Origin: Nocardiopsis endophytica | GTDB lineage: Bacteria > Actinomycetota > Actinomycetes > Streptosporangiales > Streptosporangiaceae | Direction of reading: 5' to 3' | Assembly (NCBI RefSeq): GCF_027706725.1 | Contig: NZ_JAQFWQ010000002.1 | Span: 95,793-159,792 of the forward strand | DNA: 64,000 nucleotides | In this document: positions 8,399 to 18,396 of the stretch, piece by piece | Layout of the letters: each line of letters begins with the position of its first letter | Numbering within the stretch: position 1 is the stretch's first letter | Notes under the pieces: generated by a model | Told to the model about the DNA's origin: nothing | The model's input: the letters and a program-made list of their open reading frames with translations, nothing else | Database searches by the model: none | Translations under genes and position numbers: made by a program

Positions 8399-9055
8399 TC
8401 AAGTCGGGGTAAACTCCGCCGCCCCCAGGGCGCGGGCGAGTGGGCCCACCCCCTCGACGGCCGCCTCGCCGCGCGCCACGGCCTCCGCCGGAGTCAGCGC
8501 GCCCCGGGCGACGCGCACGCACGCCTCCTCGCTCAGCGCCAGGACCGCGTCGGGCCGCTCGGCCGGGCCGTCGCCGTAGCCGCCCTCCCCGCCCTCGGGC
8601 CCCGCCGCCCACACATGGAACACGCCGGTCTCCAGGCGCACCTCCACCGTGCCGGACGCCTCGGGGCAGGCACGCTCCACCACGCCGAGCAGCGGCGGCG
8701 CCAGCCAGTGCGCCCGGAAGGCGTCGGTGGGGCGGCGCTCCCCGAGCCCGGGGGCGCCCCACTCGGCGAGGGCGCGCAGGACCGGCAGCAGCGCCCGGCC
8801 GCTCGGCGTCAGCTCGTAGAGGGCGGCGCCGCCGCGCGGGGTGAGCGGGCGGCGCACGACCAGGCCGTCGCGCTCCATGTCGCGCAGGCGCGAGGCGAGG
8901 ACGTCGGTGCTGACTCCGGGGAGGTCGGCGTGCAGGTCGGTGTAGCGGCGCGGCCCCGCCTGGAGCTCGCGCACCACCAGGAGGGTCCACCGCTCGCCGA
9001 CGGCGTCGAGGGCCCGGGAGACGGCACAGTACTGGTCGTAGCTTCGGCGCGGCAT
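8399..9055 (-). CDS. HxlR-family winged-helix regulator with C-terminal SCP2-like domain
   Basis: The N-terminal about 100 residues form the HxlR DNA-binding domain (CAVSRALDAVGERWTLLVVRELQAG, then DVLASRLRDMERDGLV). The C-terminal about 100 residues resemble the SCP2 sterol-carrier fold found in this subgroup. ATG at 9055 is preferred over an upstream TTG. Divergent from alaA across a spacer with a perfect 16-bp palindrome, probably its operator. Confidence 0.88.
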   Translation of the reverse strand: MPRRSYDQYCAVSRALDAVGERWTLLVVRELQAGPRRYTDLHADLPGVSTDVLASRLRDMERDGLVVRRPLTPRGGAALYELTPSGRALLPVLRALAEWGAPGLGERRPTDAFRAHWLAPPLLGVVERACPEASGTVEVRLETGVFHVWAAGPEGGEGGYGDGPAERPDAVLALSEEACVRVARGALTPAEAVARGEAAVEGVGPLARALGAAEFTPT

Positions 9056-9077
9056 ACGTCTCAGTGTAGACAATGAG

Positions 9078-9115
9078 TTGGACTTTCCAAGTGATCACTT
9101 GGTAGAACCAAGTGG
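9078..9115. promoter_or_regulatory. alaA promoter overlapped by a 16-bp palindromic operator
   Basis: CCAAGTGATCACTTGG (9087-9102) is a perfect palindrome, followed by a half-site CCAAGTGG (9108-9115). A -35-like TTGGAC (9078-9083) precedes it and a weak TA-containing -10 lies just downstream near 9101-9107, so a bound regulator would cover the promoter. The likely binder is the adjacent HxlR protein. Confidence 0.65.
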
Positions 9116-9133
9116 AACCACGGGGAGGTCAGC

Positions 9134-10345
9134 ATGGAGTACAAGCAGTCGGGCAAGCTCGCCAACGTCTCCTACGAGATCCGCGGGCCGGTCATCGAGC
9201 AGGCCAACGCCCTTGAGGAGGCCGGGCACAGCGTGCTGCGCCTGAACACGGGCAACCCGGCCCTGTTCGGGTTCGAGGCGCCCGACGCCCTCGTCCAGGA
9301 CATCGTCCGGAACCTGGCGAACGCGCACGGGTACAGCGACGCGCGCGGCATCCTCCCCGCCCGCCGGGCCGTGGTCCAGCACTACGCCGCCCGCGGCTTC
9401 CCCGAGCTGGACGTCTCCGACGTCTACCTGGGCAACGGCATCTCCGAGCTGATCCAGATGGCCGTCCAGGCGCTGCTCGACGACGGCGACGAGGTCCTCA
9501 TCCCCTCCCCCGACTTCCCCCTGTGGACCGCCGTCACCTCCCTGGCCGGGGGCACCCCGGTGCACTACGCCTGCGACGAGTCCGCCGACTGGCTGCCCGA
9601 CCTGGACGACATGGAGTCCAGGATCACCGACCGCACCCGCGCGGTCGTGGTGATCAACCCGAACAACCCCACCGGCGCGGTCTACCCCCGCGAGGTGGTC
9701 GAGCGCATCTGCGACCTGGCCCGCCGCCGCAACCTGATCGTCTTCAGCGACGAGATCTACGACAAGATCCTCTACGACGGCGCCGAGCACCACAGCCCCG
9801 CCGCGCTCGCCCCCGACGTGCTGTGCCTGACCTTCAGCGGCCTGTCCAAGGCCTACCGGGTGGCCGGGTTCCGGTCCGGGTGGCTGGCGGTGACCGGCCC
9901 CAAGAAGCACGCCCGCGACTACCTGGAGGGCCTGACCACGCTGGCCGGAATGCGGCTGTGCCCCAACGTCCCGGCGCAGTACGCGGTTCAGGCGGCCCTC
10001 GGCGGGCGGCAGAGCATCGAGGACCTGGTGCTGCCCGGCGGGCGCCTGCGCGAGAGCCGCGACCGGGCCTGGGAGCGCCTGAACGAGATCCCCGGCGTGT
10101 CCTGCGTGAAGCCGAAGGGCGCCCTGTACGCCTTCCCGCGCCTGGACCCGAAGGTGCACCCGGTCGCCGACGACGAGCGGTTCGTCCTGGACCTGCTGCT
10201 CCAGGAGAAGATCCACGTGGTGCAGGGCACCGGCTTCAACTGGCCGCGCCCCGACCACTTCCGCATCCTGACCCTGCCCCACCCCGACGACATCGACGCC
10301 GCCATCGGCCGCATCGGCAGGTTCCTGTCGGGCTACCGGCAGTAG
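9134..10345 (+). CDS. alaA: Alanine (glutamate-pyruvate) aminotransferase
   Basis: PLP fold-type I transaminase of 403 aa, making alanine from pyruvate with glutamate as donor. It aligns nearly end to end with E. coli AlaA as remembered: YEIRGPV, LNTGNPA, HYACDESADWLPDLDD, INPNNPTGAVY, DEIYDKILYD, GLSKAYRVAGFRSGW (Schiff-base Lys239) and the end RFLSGYRQ. GGGGAGG precedes the ATG. Control by the divergent HxlR regulator is likely. Confidence 0.93.
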   Translation: MEYKQSGKLANVSYEIRGPVIEQANALEEAGHSVLRLNTGNPALFGFEAPDALVQDIVRNLANAHGYSDARGILPARRAVVQHYAARGFPELDVSDVYLGNGISELIQMAVQALLDDGDEVLIPSPDFPLWTAVTSLAGGTPVHYACDESADWLPDLDDMESRITDRTRAVVVINPNNPTGAVYPREVVERICDLARRRNLIVFSDEIYDKILYDGAEHHSPAALAPDVLCLTFSGLSKAYRVAGFRSGWLAVTGPKKHARDYLEGLTTLAGMRLCPNVPAQYAVQAALGGRQSIEDLVLPGGRLRESRDRAWERLNEIPGVSCVKPKGALYAFPRLDPKVHPVADDERFVLDLLLQEKIHVVQGTGFNWPRPDHFRILTLPHPDDIDAAIGRIGRFLSGYRQ

Positions 10346-10356
10346 GAGCACCCTTT

Positions 10357-10426
10357 CCCCGTTGATCTCGGGGATCTCGCCCCTAAAACCGCGCTTGTAG
10401 GGGCGTTTTTCCCGAGATCAACGGGG
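10357..10426. repeat. Palindromic intergenic repeat, copy 1
   Basis: Arms CCCCGTTGATCTCGGG (10357-10372) and CCCGAGATCAACGGGG (10411-10426) enclose a second stem, CGCCCCTA/TAGGGGCG (10378-10385 and 10398-10405). The core at 10361-10422 is 62 bp and matches a second copy at 18805-18866 at 53 of 62 positions, with both 12-nt outer arms invariant. It follows the alaA stop and may terminate transcription. Confidence 0.85.
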
Positions 10427-10522
10427 AGGCCTTGGCGCGGGTGGGGGCGGGTCATACCAAGGAACGACACGGGGCGCCCCGATGCATGCCGCCGACCGAC
10501 GCGGCGCGGCGCCCCCGCCCTC

Positions 10523-10528
10523 TAGCGT
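10523..10528 (+). promoter_or_regulatory. -10 element for a leaderless start
   Basis: TAGCGT ends 7 nt before the ATG at 10536 and no ribosome binding site is present. This is the usual pattern of leaderless actinobacterial transcripts. Confidence 0.5.
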
Positions 10529-10535
10529 CGAAGAC

Positions 10536-11273
10536 ATGCACGTCAACGACGCATCCACGCCCGGTGGCGCCGCGGGGGGCGCCGCCGTGGTGGCCCACCC
10601 CGCCTGGCTCCGCCTGGCCCCGCCCTTCCTCGGGATCGGCGCGGGGCTCCTGGTCAAGTGGGCGGCCCAGTGGATCATCTCGCTGCCCTGGGCGCCCTTC
10701 CAGGGGCCGCTGGAGCTGCTGGAGTCCCTCCCCGAACCCGGGGCGACCATCGGGGCCGGGGTGCTCGGCGCGGTCGGCGGCCTCGTCCTGTCCTTCCTGA
10801 TCGACCACGACGCGCTCACCCTCGCCGTGCGCACCGACCGGGTGGAGCTCACCCGGCGCGGGCGGACCCGCGAACACGCGCGGGCCGACGTGGAGGGGGC
10901 CTTCACCGACGGCCAGGGGATGACCGGCAAGCGGCTGGTCCTCCTCGGCCGCGACGGCCGCGTGCTGGAGCGCATGCCCTGCGACCTGAAGGAGGCGCGG
11001 GTCGCCGAGGCCTTCCGGGTGAACGGCTGGCCGTGGCTGGAGGCCGACCCCTACGCGGCGGAGTACCGGCGCTGGGTCGACGGGCTCCCGGAGCTGCCGC
11101 CCGCCGCAAACGCGCTGCTGCGCGCCCGCAAGGAGGCGCTGAAGGACGACGCGGAGGGCGACGACGCCGACGAGCTCCGGCGCGAGCTGGCCGAGCTCGG
11201 GGTGGTCGTGCGCGAGGACAAGGACCGGCAGTACTTCCGCATGGTCCCCGCGGAGGGCGTGGACGGGGCCTGA
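10536..11273 (+). CDS. YqeB-like membrane protein
   Basis: 245 aa. Two N-terminal transmembrane helices (about 27-50 and 71-90) flank an SLPWAPFQGPLELL loop typical of the YqeB group, followed by a cytoplasmic PH-like domain and a charged C-terminal helix. The function is unknown. The ATG at 10536 is chosen over an earlier ATG because of the TAGCGT -10 just before it. It converges on pckG with a terminator between them. Confidence 0.7.
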   Translation: MHVNDASTPGGAAGGAAVVAHPAWLRLAPPFLGIGAGLLVKWAAQWIISLPWAPFQGPLELLESLPEPGATIGAGVLGAVGGLVLSFLIDHDALTLAVRTDRVELTRRGRTREHARADVEGAFTDGQGMTGKRLVLLGRDGRVLERMPCDLKEARVAEAFRVNGWPWLEADPYAAEYRRWVDGLPELPPAANALLRARKEALKDDAEGDDADELRRELAELGVVVREDKDRQYFRMVPAEGVDGA

Positions 11274-11280
11274 CGCGGAC

Positions 11281-11315
11281 GCGGGGAGGCCCACCCCTGG
11301 TGGGGGCCTCCCCGC
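11281..11315. terminator. Terminator between convergent yqeB-like gene and pckG
   Basis: A 12-bp uninterrupted stem (GCGGGGAGGCCC with its complement) plus one further pair and a GC-rich loop, placed between the two stop codons. Confidence 0.75.
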
Positions 11316-11348
11316 CTCACTTGCGCCGGCCGGAGCCGGTCCGGCGTC

Positions 11349-13190
<1,842 letters not shown>

Positions 13191-13250
13191 AGCGGCTCCT
13201 TCTCGTCGTCTGGTCCGCATCATCGACGACGAGTGGTGTAACCGGCCAGT

Positions 13251-13283
13251 TGGTCTGGACAACAGGTTTAGACCGGTGGTCTA
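13251..13283. promoter_or_regulatory. Candidate GntR-type operators upstream of pckG
   Basis: TGGTCTGGACAA (13251-13262) matches the DasR-like core TGGTCTAGACCA at 10 of 12 positions. TAGACC-GGT-GGTCTA (13269-13283) is a perfect inverted repeat built from the same half-site. Both lie upstream of the pckG start. The binding protein is not in this window. Confidence 0.45.
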
Positions 13284-13309
13284 TTTCTCGCCGTCGCCCC
13301 ACGATAGAG

Positions 13310-13346
13310 CGCTGCGGACCGGGTGTCGCCCACCCGGTCCGCAGCG
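13310..13346 (-). terminator. Terminator after the DUF1996 gene
   Basis: Perfect 16-bp stem CGCTGCGGACCGGGTG with its complement around a TCGCC loop, 18 bp past the stop codon in the direction of transcription. Confidence 0.8.
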
Positions 13347-13363
13347 CGTGTCGCGTCGCCCCC

Positions 13364-14458
13364 TCAGCAGGAGCGACCGGCGTTGATGCAGGTCACCGCC
13401 GTCTCCATGAGACCGTCCGGCATCACGTTGATGAAGTCGGAGTGATCCGTCACAGCCGCGTGCCCCTCTTCGGGGAAACCGTCGACGGCGAAGGCGGGGC
13501 CCTCGGGCACCTCGTAGACCAGGGTCTGCCGCAGCTGGGGGACGGGACGCGTGCCGTCGGGGCAGGCGCCCGTCTCCGGGTCGGGGAAGACGATGTGCGA
13601 GCGGTTGTCCTCGCTCACCGTGTTGCGCCCGTCCCAGCAACTCGGGAAGTCCATGATCCTCGTCACATCGCTGCCGTCGGGGCACAGGGGGTACCGGTCG
13701 GTGGAGATCCGGTCCTCGAACCCGGTGCAGGTCCACTGGGCGTTGGCGTTCTCCCCGCCGCTGGTGGCGGCGCGCGCGTTGCCGGTGATGGCCTGCAGGA
13801 AGCGCGGCATGGGGACCACCTCGTCGACCGCGTTGCCGCGGAACTCGATGGTGGCGCTCACGGGGGTGAGGATCCGGCCGACGTTGCCGTCCAGGCCGCC
13901 GCCGGGTGCGCCGGCGTCCGCGCCCTCCCGGGTGATGTCGCGCAGCACCGGCCAGTAGTGCATGGACCGGTCGCCGTCGGCGCAGCTGGTGTCGCCCTCG
14001 GCCAGAATCGCGTTGTTGGCCTCGACGTCGTCGGTGAACCGGTTGACGTCCTGGTTGCCGACGTAGTCGTGGGTGTGCTGGGCGCCGGTGGGCACCCCGG
14101 GGGCGACGATCACGTTCTCGGAGTTGAACAGTCCGTTCTCGTTGCGGCCGCACTCGGCGCGGTAGACGCCGTCGGCGCCGCCCGCGTCGCCGGGCTGCGG
14201 TCCGGGCGGCGCCGGAGGGACCTCGCGGATGTCGACGAAGTCCTCGGGGCCGGGGGCCGACCCGGGTGGGCCGTCGCCGCCGCCGTCACCGTTCGGGCCG
14301 CTCCCGTCTTCGTAGCCGTCGACCGGGACGGCGGTGGGGGGCGCCGCGGTCGCCGCGACGAGCGCGGCCGTCGCGAGGGCGCCCGCCGCGGCGAGGGCGG
14401 CCAGGAGCGCGGGGGTCCGGCTCCGGCGGGGGCTGCGGGGTCTGCGGGGGTTCGTCAT
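13364..14458 (-). CDS. Secreted DUF1996 protein
   Basis: 364 aa with an Arg-rich N-terminus followed by a hydrophobic signal helix (about 17-40), then a Gly/Pro/Asp linker and a DUF1996 domain. Diagnostic pieces are GAQHTHDYVGN, MPRFLQAITGNARA, CTGFEDR and FPSCWDGRN. The several cysteines suggest disulfides outside the cell, and the conserved histidines suggest metal or copper binding, although no activity is established. Third gene in the direction of transcription after the lipoprotein and DUF4142 genes (76-bp gap). Confidence 0.85.
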   Translation of the reverse strand: MTNPRRPRSPRRSRTPALLAALAAAGALATAALVAATAAPPTAVPVDGYEDGSGPNGDGGGDGPPGSAPGPEDFVDIREVPPAPPGPQPGDAGGADGVYRAECGRNENGLFNSENVIVAPGVPTGAQHTHDYVGNQDVNRFTDDVEANNAILAEGDTSCADGDRSMHYWPVLRDITREGADAGAPGGGLDGNVGRILTPVSATIEFRGNAVDEVVPMPRFLQAITGNARAATSGGENANAQWTCTGFEDRISTDRYPLCPDGSDVTRIMDFPSCWDGRNTVSEDNRSHIVFPDPETGACPDGTRPVPQLRQTLVYEVPEGPAFAVDGFPEEGHAAVTDHSDFINVMPDGLMETAVTCINAGRSC

Positions 14459-14534
14459 CGTCGTGCCTTCCGTCTTCCGTCGTGCGTGGGGGTGGACGGG
14501 CGGGCGCCGCTGCGGCGCCCGGGGCGCGCCGGGG

Positions 14535-15230
14535 TCAGCCCCGGCGGCGTTCGGGAGGCGGCGGCTCGGGGAGCCGCTCGAAGTCCACCAGGCCGGTGCT
14601 CTCCAGCAGCGTGATGTGCTTGAGCACCATGAACATGGCGTGCTGGACGAAGGAGCGGACGAGGCTGTTGCGGGTACCGGCGCGCACCTCGGCCAGCACC
14701 TGGATCACCTCGCCGTGGGCGAACCGCAGGCGGTTCACCGCCGTGCGGTCGTAGGCGTCGCCGGAGAGCCCGGCGAGCTCGTCCATCCAGTCCTGCTGCT
14801 GGGCGCTGGGCATGCTGGGCAGTTCGACCTCCAGCTCGCGGGCGACCTCCCGGACCTGCTCGTCCATCAGGGCGTGGTCGTCGGCGAGGATGCCGCCGAC
14901 CTCGCGGACGCGGTCGCTGCGGGCGCGCTCCTCGGCCTGCTGGCCGGTGGGGATCTCCCACAGGTTGGCCTGGCGGACCTTGGCCAGCGCGTCCCGGTCG
15001 GCCGGGCCGAGGGGGCCGTGGTCGGTCATCTCCCACTCGCGCCAGAAGACGCCGGCGGCGGACATGGAGCCGTGGGGGACCACCATGAACACCGTGATCG
15101 CGGAGACGACCAGGAACGCGGCCACCCCGGCGAACTCGATCGCACCGAGGGAGGACAGGGGCCGCATCCCGAGGCGGCGGCGCCCGCGCCCGGGGGACGG
15201 GTCAGTACCCGTATCCGCCGTCGTCGCCAT
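14535..15230 (-). CDS. DUF4142 protein with N-terminal membrane anchor
   Basis: 231 aa. One transmembrane helix (about 30-50) is followed by an extracytoplasmic helical DUF4142 domain (ferritin-like bundle), with paired segments DRDALAKVRQANLWEIPTGQ and ILADDHALMDEQV. The ATG lies inside the end of the lipoprotein gene, overlapping it by 29 nt, which implies translational coupling. A later in-frame ATG (15167) lacks a ribosome site. Function unknown. Confidence 0.78.
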   Translation of the reverse strand: MATTADTGTDPSPGRGRRRLGMRPLSSLGAIEFAGVAAFLVVSAITVFMVVPHGSMSAAGVFWREWEMTDHGPLGPADRDALAKVRQANLWEIPTGQQAEERARSDRVREVGGILADDHALMDEQVREVARELEVELPSMPSAQQQDWMDELAGLSGDAYDRTAVNRLRFAHGEVIQVLAEVRAGTRNSLVRSFVQHAMFMVLKHITLLESTGLVDFERLPEPPPPERRRG

Positions 15231-15849
15231 ATCCGGATCCGCCTCCGTAGCCGTCGGAGTCCTCGGACGCGCCGCCGCCGTCGGAGCCCTCGGTGTCCTC
15301 GGTGTCCTCAGCGCCGCCGGAGTCCCCGGAGCCCTCCGAGTCCGCCACGGCCTCCGCGGCCTTGCCCCCGTCGGGCGCCACGGCGTACCAGAGGCCGCCC
15401 ACGCCCTCGCCGTTCACGTCGCCGGGCTCCACGTCGCCCGCGTACCGGTACAGGGGGCGCCCGCCGAGGGTGACCTGGCTCTCCCCCTCCTCTCGGTCGA
15501 GGCTGCCGACCAGGTCGGCGTCGATGCCCTCGGGCTCGCCGCCGCCCTCGTCCAGCGCCGGGGGCCACTGCTTCGCGCAGTCCCCGGTGCACGAGGAGGC
15601 GGCCGGCTCGGTGCCGTCCGGGGTGTACATGTAGAGCGTGTAGCCGTCGGCGTCGGTGACCACCTCGCCGACGCCGGTTCCCTCGCGCACCGCCAGCGCC
15701 CCGTCGGGGGCGTCCGGGGAGGACTCGGCCTCCCCTTCGGCGGGCGCCGCGTCGTACTCGGGCATCTCGGCCTGGCCGCCGCATCCGGCGGCGAGCAGCG
15801 CCGCCGCCCCGCCGGCCAGGGCCAGTGCGGTCGTTCCGGGTGCCTTCAC
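15202..15849 (-). CDS. Lipoprotein with YxYxxD repeats (COG4315-like)
   Basis: 215 aa. GTG start with GGAGGG upstream, then a hydrophobic signal ending in lipobox LAAG-Cys23. The family motif Y-x-[FWY]-x-x-D appears as YMYTPD and YRYAGD, with a terminal WYAVAPDG unit and a C-x3-C-x3-WPP segment. The last 50 residues are almost only Ser, Gly, Glu, Asp and Tyr. Homologues often sit near electron-transport genes, and here the divergent neighbour is a heme membrane protein. An electron-carrier or metal-binding role is inferred. Confidence 0.82.
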   Translation of the reverse strand: MKAPGTTALALAGGAAALLAAGCGGQAEMPEYDAAPAEGEAESSPDAPDGALAVREGTGVGEVVTDADGYTLYMYTPDGTEPAASSCTGDCAKQWPPALDEGGGEPEGIDADLVGSLDREEGESQVTLGGRPLYRYAGDVEPGDVNGEGVGGLWYAVAPDGGKAAEAVADSEGSGDSGGAEDTEDTEGSDGGGASEDSDGYGGGSGYGDDGGYGY

Positions 15850-16036
15850 GGTCCCTCCATCGGGTCCACGGTCATCGACCGCCACAGTTTCCCACCTGTT
15901 TCACGGCCGTTATCGCCTAGAGATACGCACGACGGGCGCCACCGGTTCACCACATAAGCGATTTTCTTGATTCCGCCCACATGCGCACCGCGCGTGCTAT
16001 GTTCTGGTGCCCACCCGTGCCAGGTGGAGGCGGATA

Positions 16037-16912
16037 ATGCCCGACAGAACCGTCGTACAGAGGCTTGAACAGGCTCTGACCTCGATCGATATCACCTTCA
16101 AGGCGCGGCGGCGGCCATTGGCCGCCCACGCCTTCCTCCTAATCGGACTAGTTATATCGAACACCGTCCTCGCCGTTGCGGCGCCGCGCCAATTGGATTT
16201 CCTGCGCGCGTTCCAGGATTTCCTCTGGGCGGCGTCGGGGGTGCTGGCGCTGCTCGGGCTGACCGCCGCGACGGTCTGCGGGCTGCTGGCCACCGACCGG
16301 ATCGTGCTGGACGTGCGGCGCCGGGTGCTGCTGCAGGCGGCGCACCGCTCGGTGGCGGTGGCGGCGCTGGGGTTCCTCTTCGCGCATGTGGCCCTGCAGG
16401 TGGCGTTCGGCAGGGTGGCCGCCCACCAGGCGGTGCTGCCGTTCGGGGCGGACGCGGCCGTGGCCTTCGGCGCGTTCTCCACCGACCTGCTGCTGGTCAT
16501 CGTCGTGACCGGGCTGCTGCGGCGCCGCTTCACCGGGGGCGGCCGCCCCCGGCTGTGGCGGGCCGTGCACGCGGCCGCCTACCTGTGCTGGCCGCTGGCG
16601 ATCGTGCACGGGCTCACCGCCGGGCGCGAGCCCGCCGGGTGGGTGGTGGCGGGGTACGCGCTGTGCCTGGCCGCCGTGGGGCTGGCCCTGGCCGCCCGGC
16701 TGCTGGTCGCCGCCGGGCCCGAGCGGGGCCGCGCCGACGCCGAGCGGCGGGTGACCGTGGTCCGCTCCGGCGATCGGGACGGCGCCCCGGACGGCGCCTT
16801 CCCGCCCCTGGGCGGCCGCTCCCCGCAGGGGCGCCCGGCCGACCCGCGGGACGGCGACGGGCTCGCCGAGGACCTGGAGTTCTGGGCCTCCATCCGGGAG
16901 GGGCGGCGGTGA
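16037..16912 (+). CDS. Six-TM di-heme ferric-reductase-like membrane cytochrome
   Basis: 291 aa with helices near 31-49, 64-85, 106-124, 142-160, 177-194 and 203-225. Two histidine pairs, His103/His117 (H-x13-H) and His178/His191 (H-x12-H), match the bis-heme spacing of ferric reductase/NOX cores. There is no FAD/NAD domain of its own. The C-terminus is a soluble charged tail, and the stop overlaps the start of the NuoF-ferredoxin gene by 4 nt (GTGA). Electrons probably come from that partner and cross the membrane outward. GGTGGAGG precedes the ATG. Confidence 0.8.
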   Translation: MPDRTVVQRLEQALTSIDITFKARRRPLAAHAFLLIGLVISNTVLAVAAPRQLDFLRAFQDFLWAASGVLALLGLTAATVCGLLATDRIVLDVRRRVLLQAAHRSVAVAALGFLFAHVALQVAFGRVAAHQAVLPFGADAAVAFGAFSTDLLLVIVVTGLLRRRFTGGGRPRLWRAVHAAAYLCWPLAIVHGLTAGREPAGWVVAGYALCLAAVGLALAARLLVAAGPERGRADAERRVTVVRSGDRDGAPDGAFPPLGGRSPQGRPADPRDGDGLAEDLEFWASIREGRR

Positions 16913-18396
16913 GCGCGGCGGCGGACGCCCCGACCGCCGTGCGCACGCTCGGCCCGGCGCGGCTGACGGCCGGGCTGGAGGGCGGGGCCCGCCTCGCCCT
17001 GGACGGCCACCGCGCCCTGCACCCGGCGCCGCCCCGGCTGCGCCCCGACGACCTGGTGGCCCTGGCGGGCCTGGGCGAGCTGCGCGGCCGGGGCGGAGCG
17101 CACTTCCCGTTCGCCCGCAAGGTCGCCGCCGTGCTGCGCGCGTGCGGACGGCGCGGGTGCCCGGCCCGGGTGGTCGTCAACGCCACCGAGGGCGAGCCGG
17201 GCAGCCGCAAGGACCGCACTCTGCTGGAGCGCGCCCCGCACCTCGTGCTGGACGGCGCGGAGCTGGCCGCCTCCGCCCTGGACGCCCACGAGGTGGTGGT
17301 CGGCACCGCGGGCGGGGGCGGGGCCGAGCGGTCGCTGCTCGACGCGATCGCCGAACGCGGGCCGGGCCCGTCCGTGCGGGTGGTGCGCCTCCCCGAGCGG
17401 TTCCTGTCCGGTGAGGGCGGGGCGCTGGTGCGCGGCATCAACGGGAGCAGGCCCGTCCCGCCCGGAGTGAAGCAGCGCGCCAGCGACGCCGGCGTGGACG
17501 GGCTGCCGACGCTGCTGTCCAACGCCGAGCCCTACGCCCAGCGCGCGGTTGTCGCGGCCCTGGGGGCGGACCGGTTCGGCGTCGTCGGCGCGCCCGGGGA
17601 ACCGGGGTCGCTGCTCCTCACCGTGGGAGGGGCGGCCCGCTCCCCCGCCGTCGTGGAGGCCCCCTTCGGCACGCCCTTGGGCGAGGTGCTGGAGGCGTGC
17701 GGGGCCGACCCGGGGCGGGGCGTGCTCGTGGGCGGCTACCACGGGGCGTGGCTGGCGCCCGGGGACGCCGCGGGGGCCGTGCTCTCGCGCGCGGGGATGG
17801 AGGCGCGGGGCGGGGCGCTCGGGGCGGGGATCGTGCTGCCCGTCGGCCCGGACGCCTGCCCGCTGGACGAGACGGCCCGTGTGCTGCGCTACCTGGCCGA
17901 GGAGAACGCGCGCCAGTGCGGTCCGTGCGCGCGCGGGCTGCCGCGGCTGGCCGGCGCCTTCGGCGACCTGGCCGCGGGAGAGGGGACGCCCGAAGCGGTC
18001 GCCGAGGCCGCGTCCATCGGGGCGGGCCGGGGCGCGTGCGCCCACCCGGACGGCGCGGCGCGGCTGGCGGCGTCGGCGCTGGAGGCCTTCCGCGACGACA
18101 TCGCGGTCCACGCCGTGGCCGGGTCGTGCCGGCCCCGTGTGCGGGAGGTGCTACCGCTGCCCGGGGAGGCCGCCGCCGCGCGGTCGCGGCTGACCGTGGA
18201 CTGGTCGCGGTGCGACGCCCATGGGCTGTGCGCGCACCTGGCCCCGGCGCTGATCCGGCTGGACCGGCACGGCTATCCGGAGGCGCCGGAGGTCGCCGTC
18301 CCCGAACGCCTGCTGGACGAGGCGGGCAAGGCCGTGGACATGTGCCCGGCGCTGGCGCTGAGGCTGTCGCCGCCTAGAGTGTCGCCATGGAGATGA
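16909..18396 (+). CDS. NuoF-like flavoprotein fused to a C-terminal ferredoxin
   Basis: 495 aa. Residues 50-400 resemble the 51-kDa subunit of complex I: GRGGAHFP (60-67) and NATEGEPGSRKD (91-102) form the FMN/NADH site. The Fe-S site has Cys337, Cys340 and Cys377, but the third cysteine of the usual CxxCxxC is replaced by Gly343. Residues 427-485 form a single-cluster ferredoxin (Cys435, Cys441, Cys479). Translationally coupled to the membrane cytochrome. No other complex I genes are near, so it is a separate NAD(P)H- or ferredoxin-linked device. Confidence 0.85.
   Translation: MSAAADAPTAVRTLGPARLTAGLEGGARLALDGHRALHPAPPRLRPDDLVALAGLGELRGRGGAHFPFARKVAAVLRACGRRGCPARVVVNATEGEPGSRKDRTLLERAPHLVLDGAELAASALDAHEVVVGTAGGGGAERSLLDAIAERGPGPSVRVVRLPERFLSGEGGALVRGINGSRPVPPGVKQRASDAGVDGLPTLLSNAEPYAQRAVVAALGADRFGVVGAPGEPGSLLLTVGGAARSPAVVEAPFGTPLGEVLEACGADPGRGVLVGGYHGAWLAPGDAAGAVLSRAGMEARGGALGAGIVLPVGPDACPLDETARVLRYLAEENARQCGPCARGLPRLAGAFGDLAAGEGTPEAVAEAASIGAGRGACAHPDGAARLAASALEAFRDDIAVHAVAGSCRPRVREVLPLPGEAAAARSRLTVDWSRCDAHGLCAHLAPALIRLDRHGYPEAPEVAVPERLLDEAGKAVDMCPALALRLSPPRVSPWR
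18375..18380 (+). promoter_or_regulatory. -10 element for a leaderless start inside the upstream gene
   Basis: TAGAGT ends 6 nt before the ATG at 18387 and lies within the last codons of the NuoF-ferredoxin gene. No ribosome site is seen for the downstream gene. Confidence 0.5.

Noticed and set aside
13364..15849. Biosynthetic gene cluster around the secreted proteins
   Set aside because: No synthases, tailoring enzymes or precursor peptides are present. Nearby oxidoreductases are better explained as a redox module.
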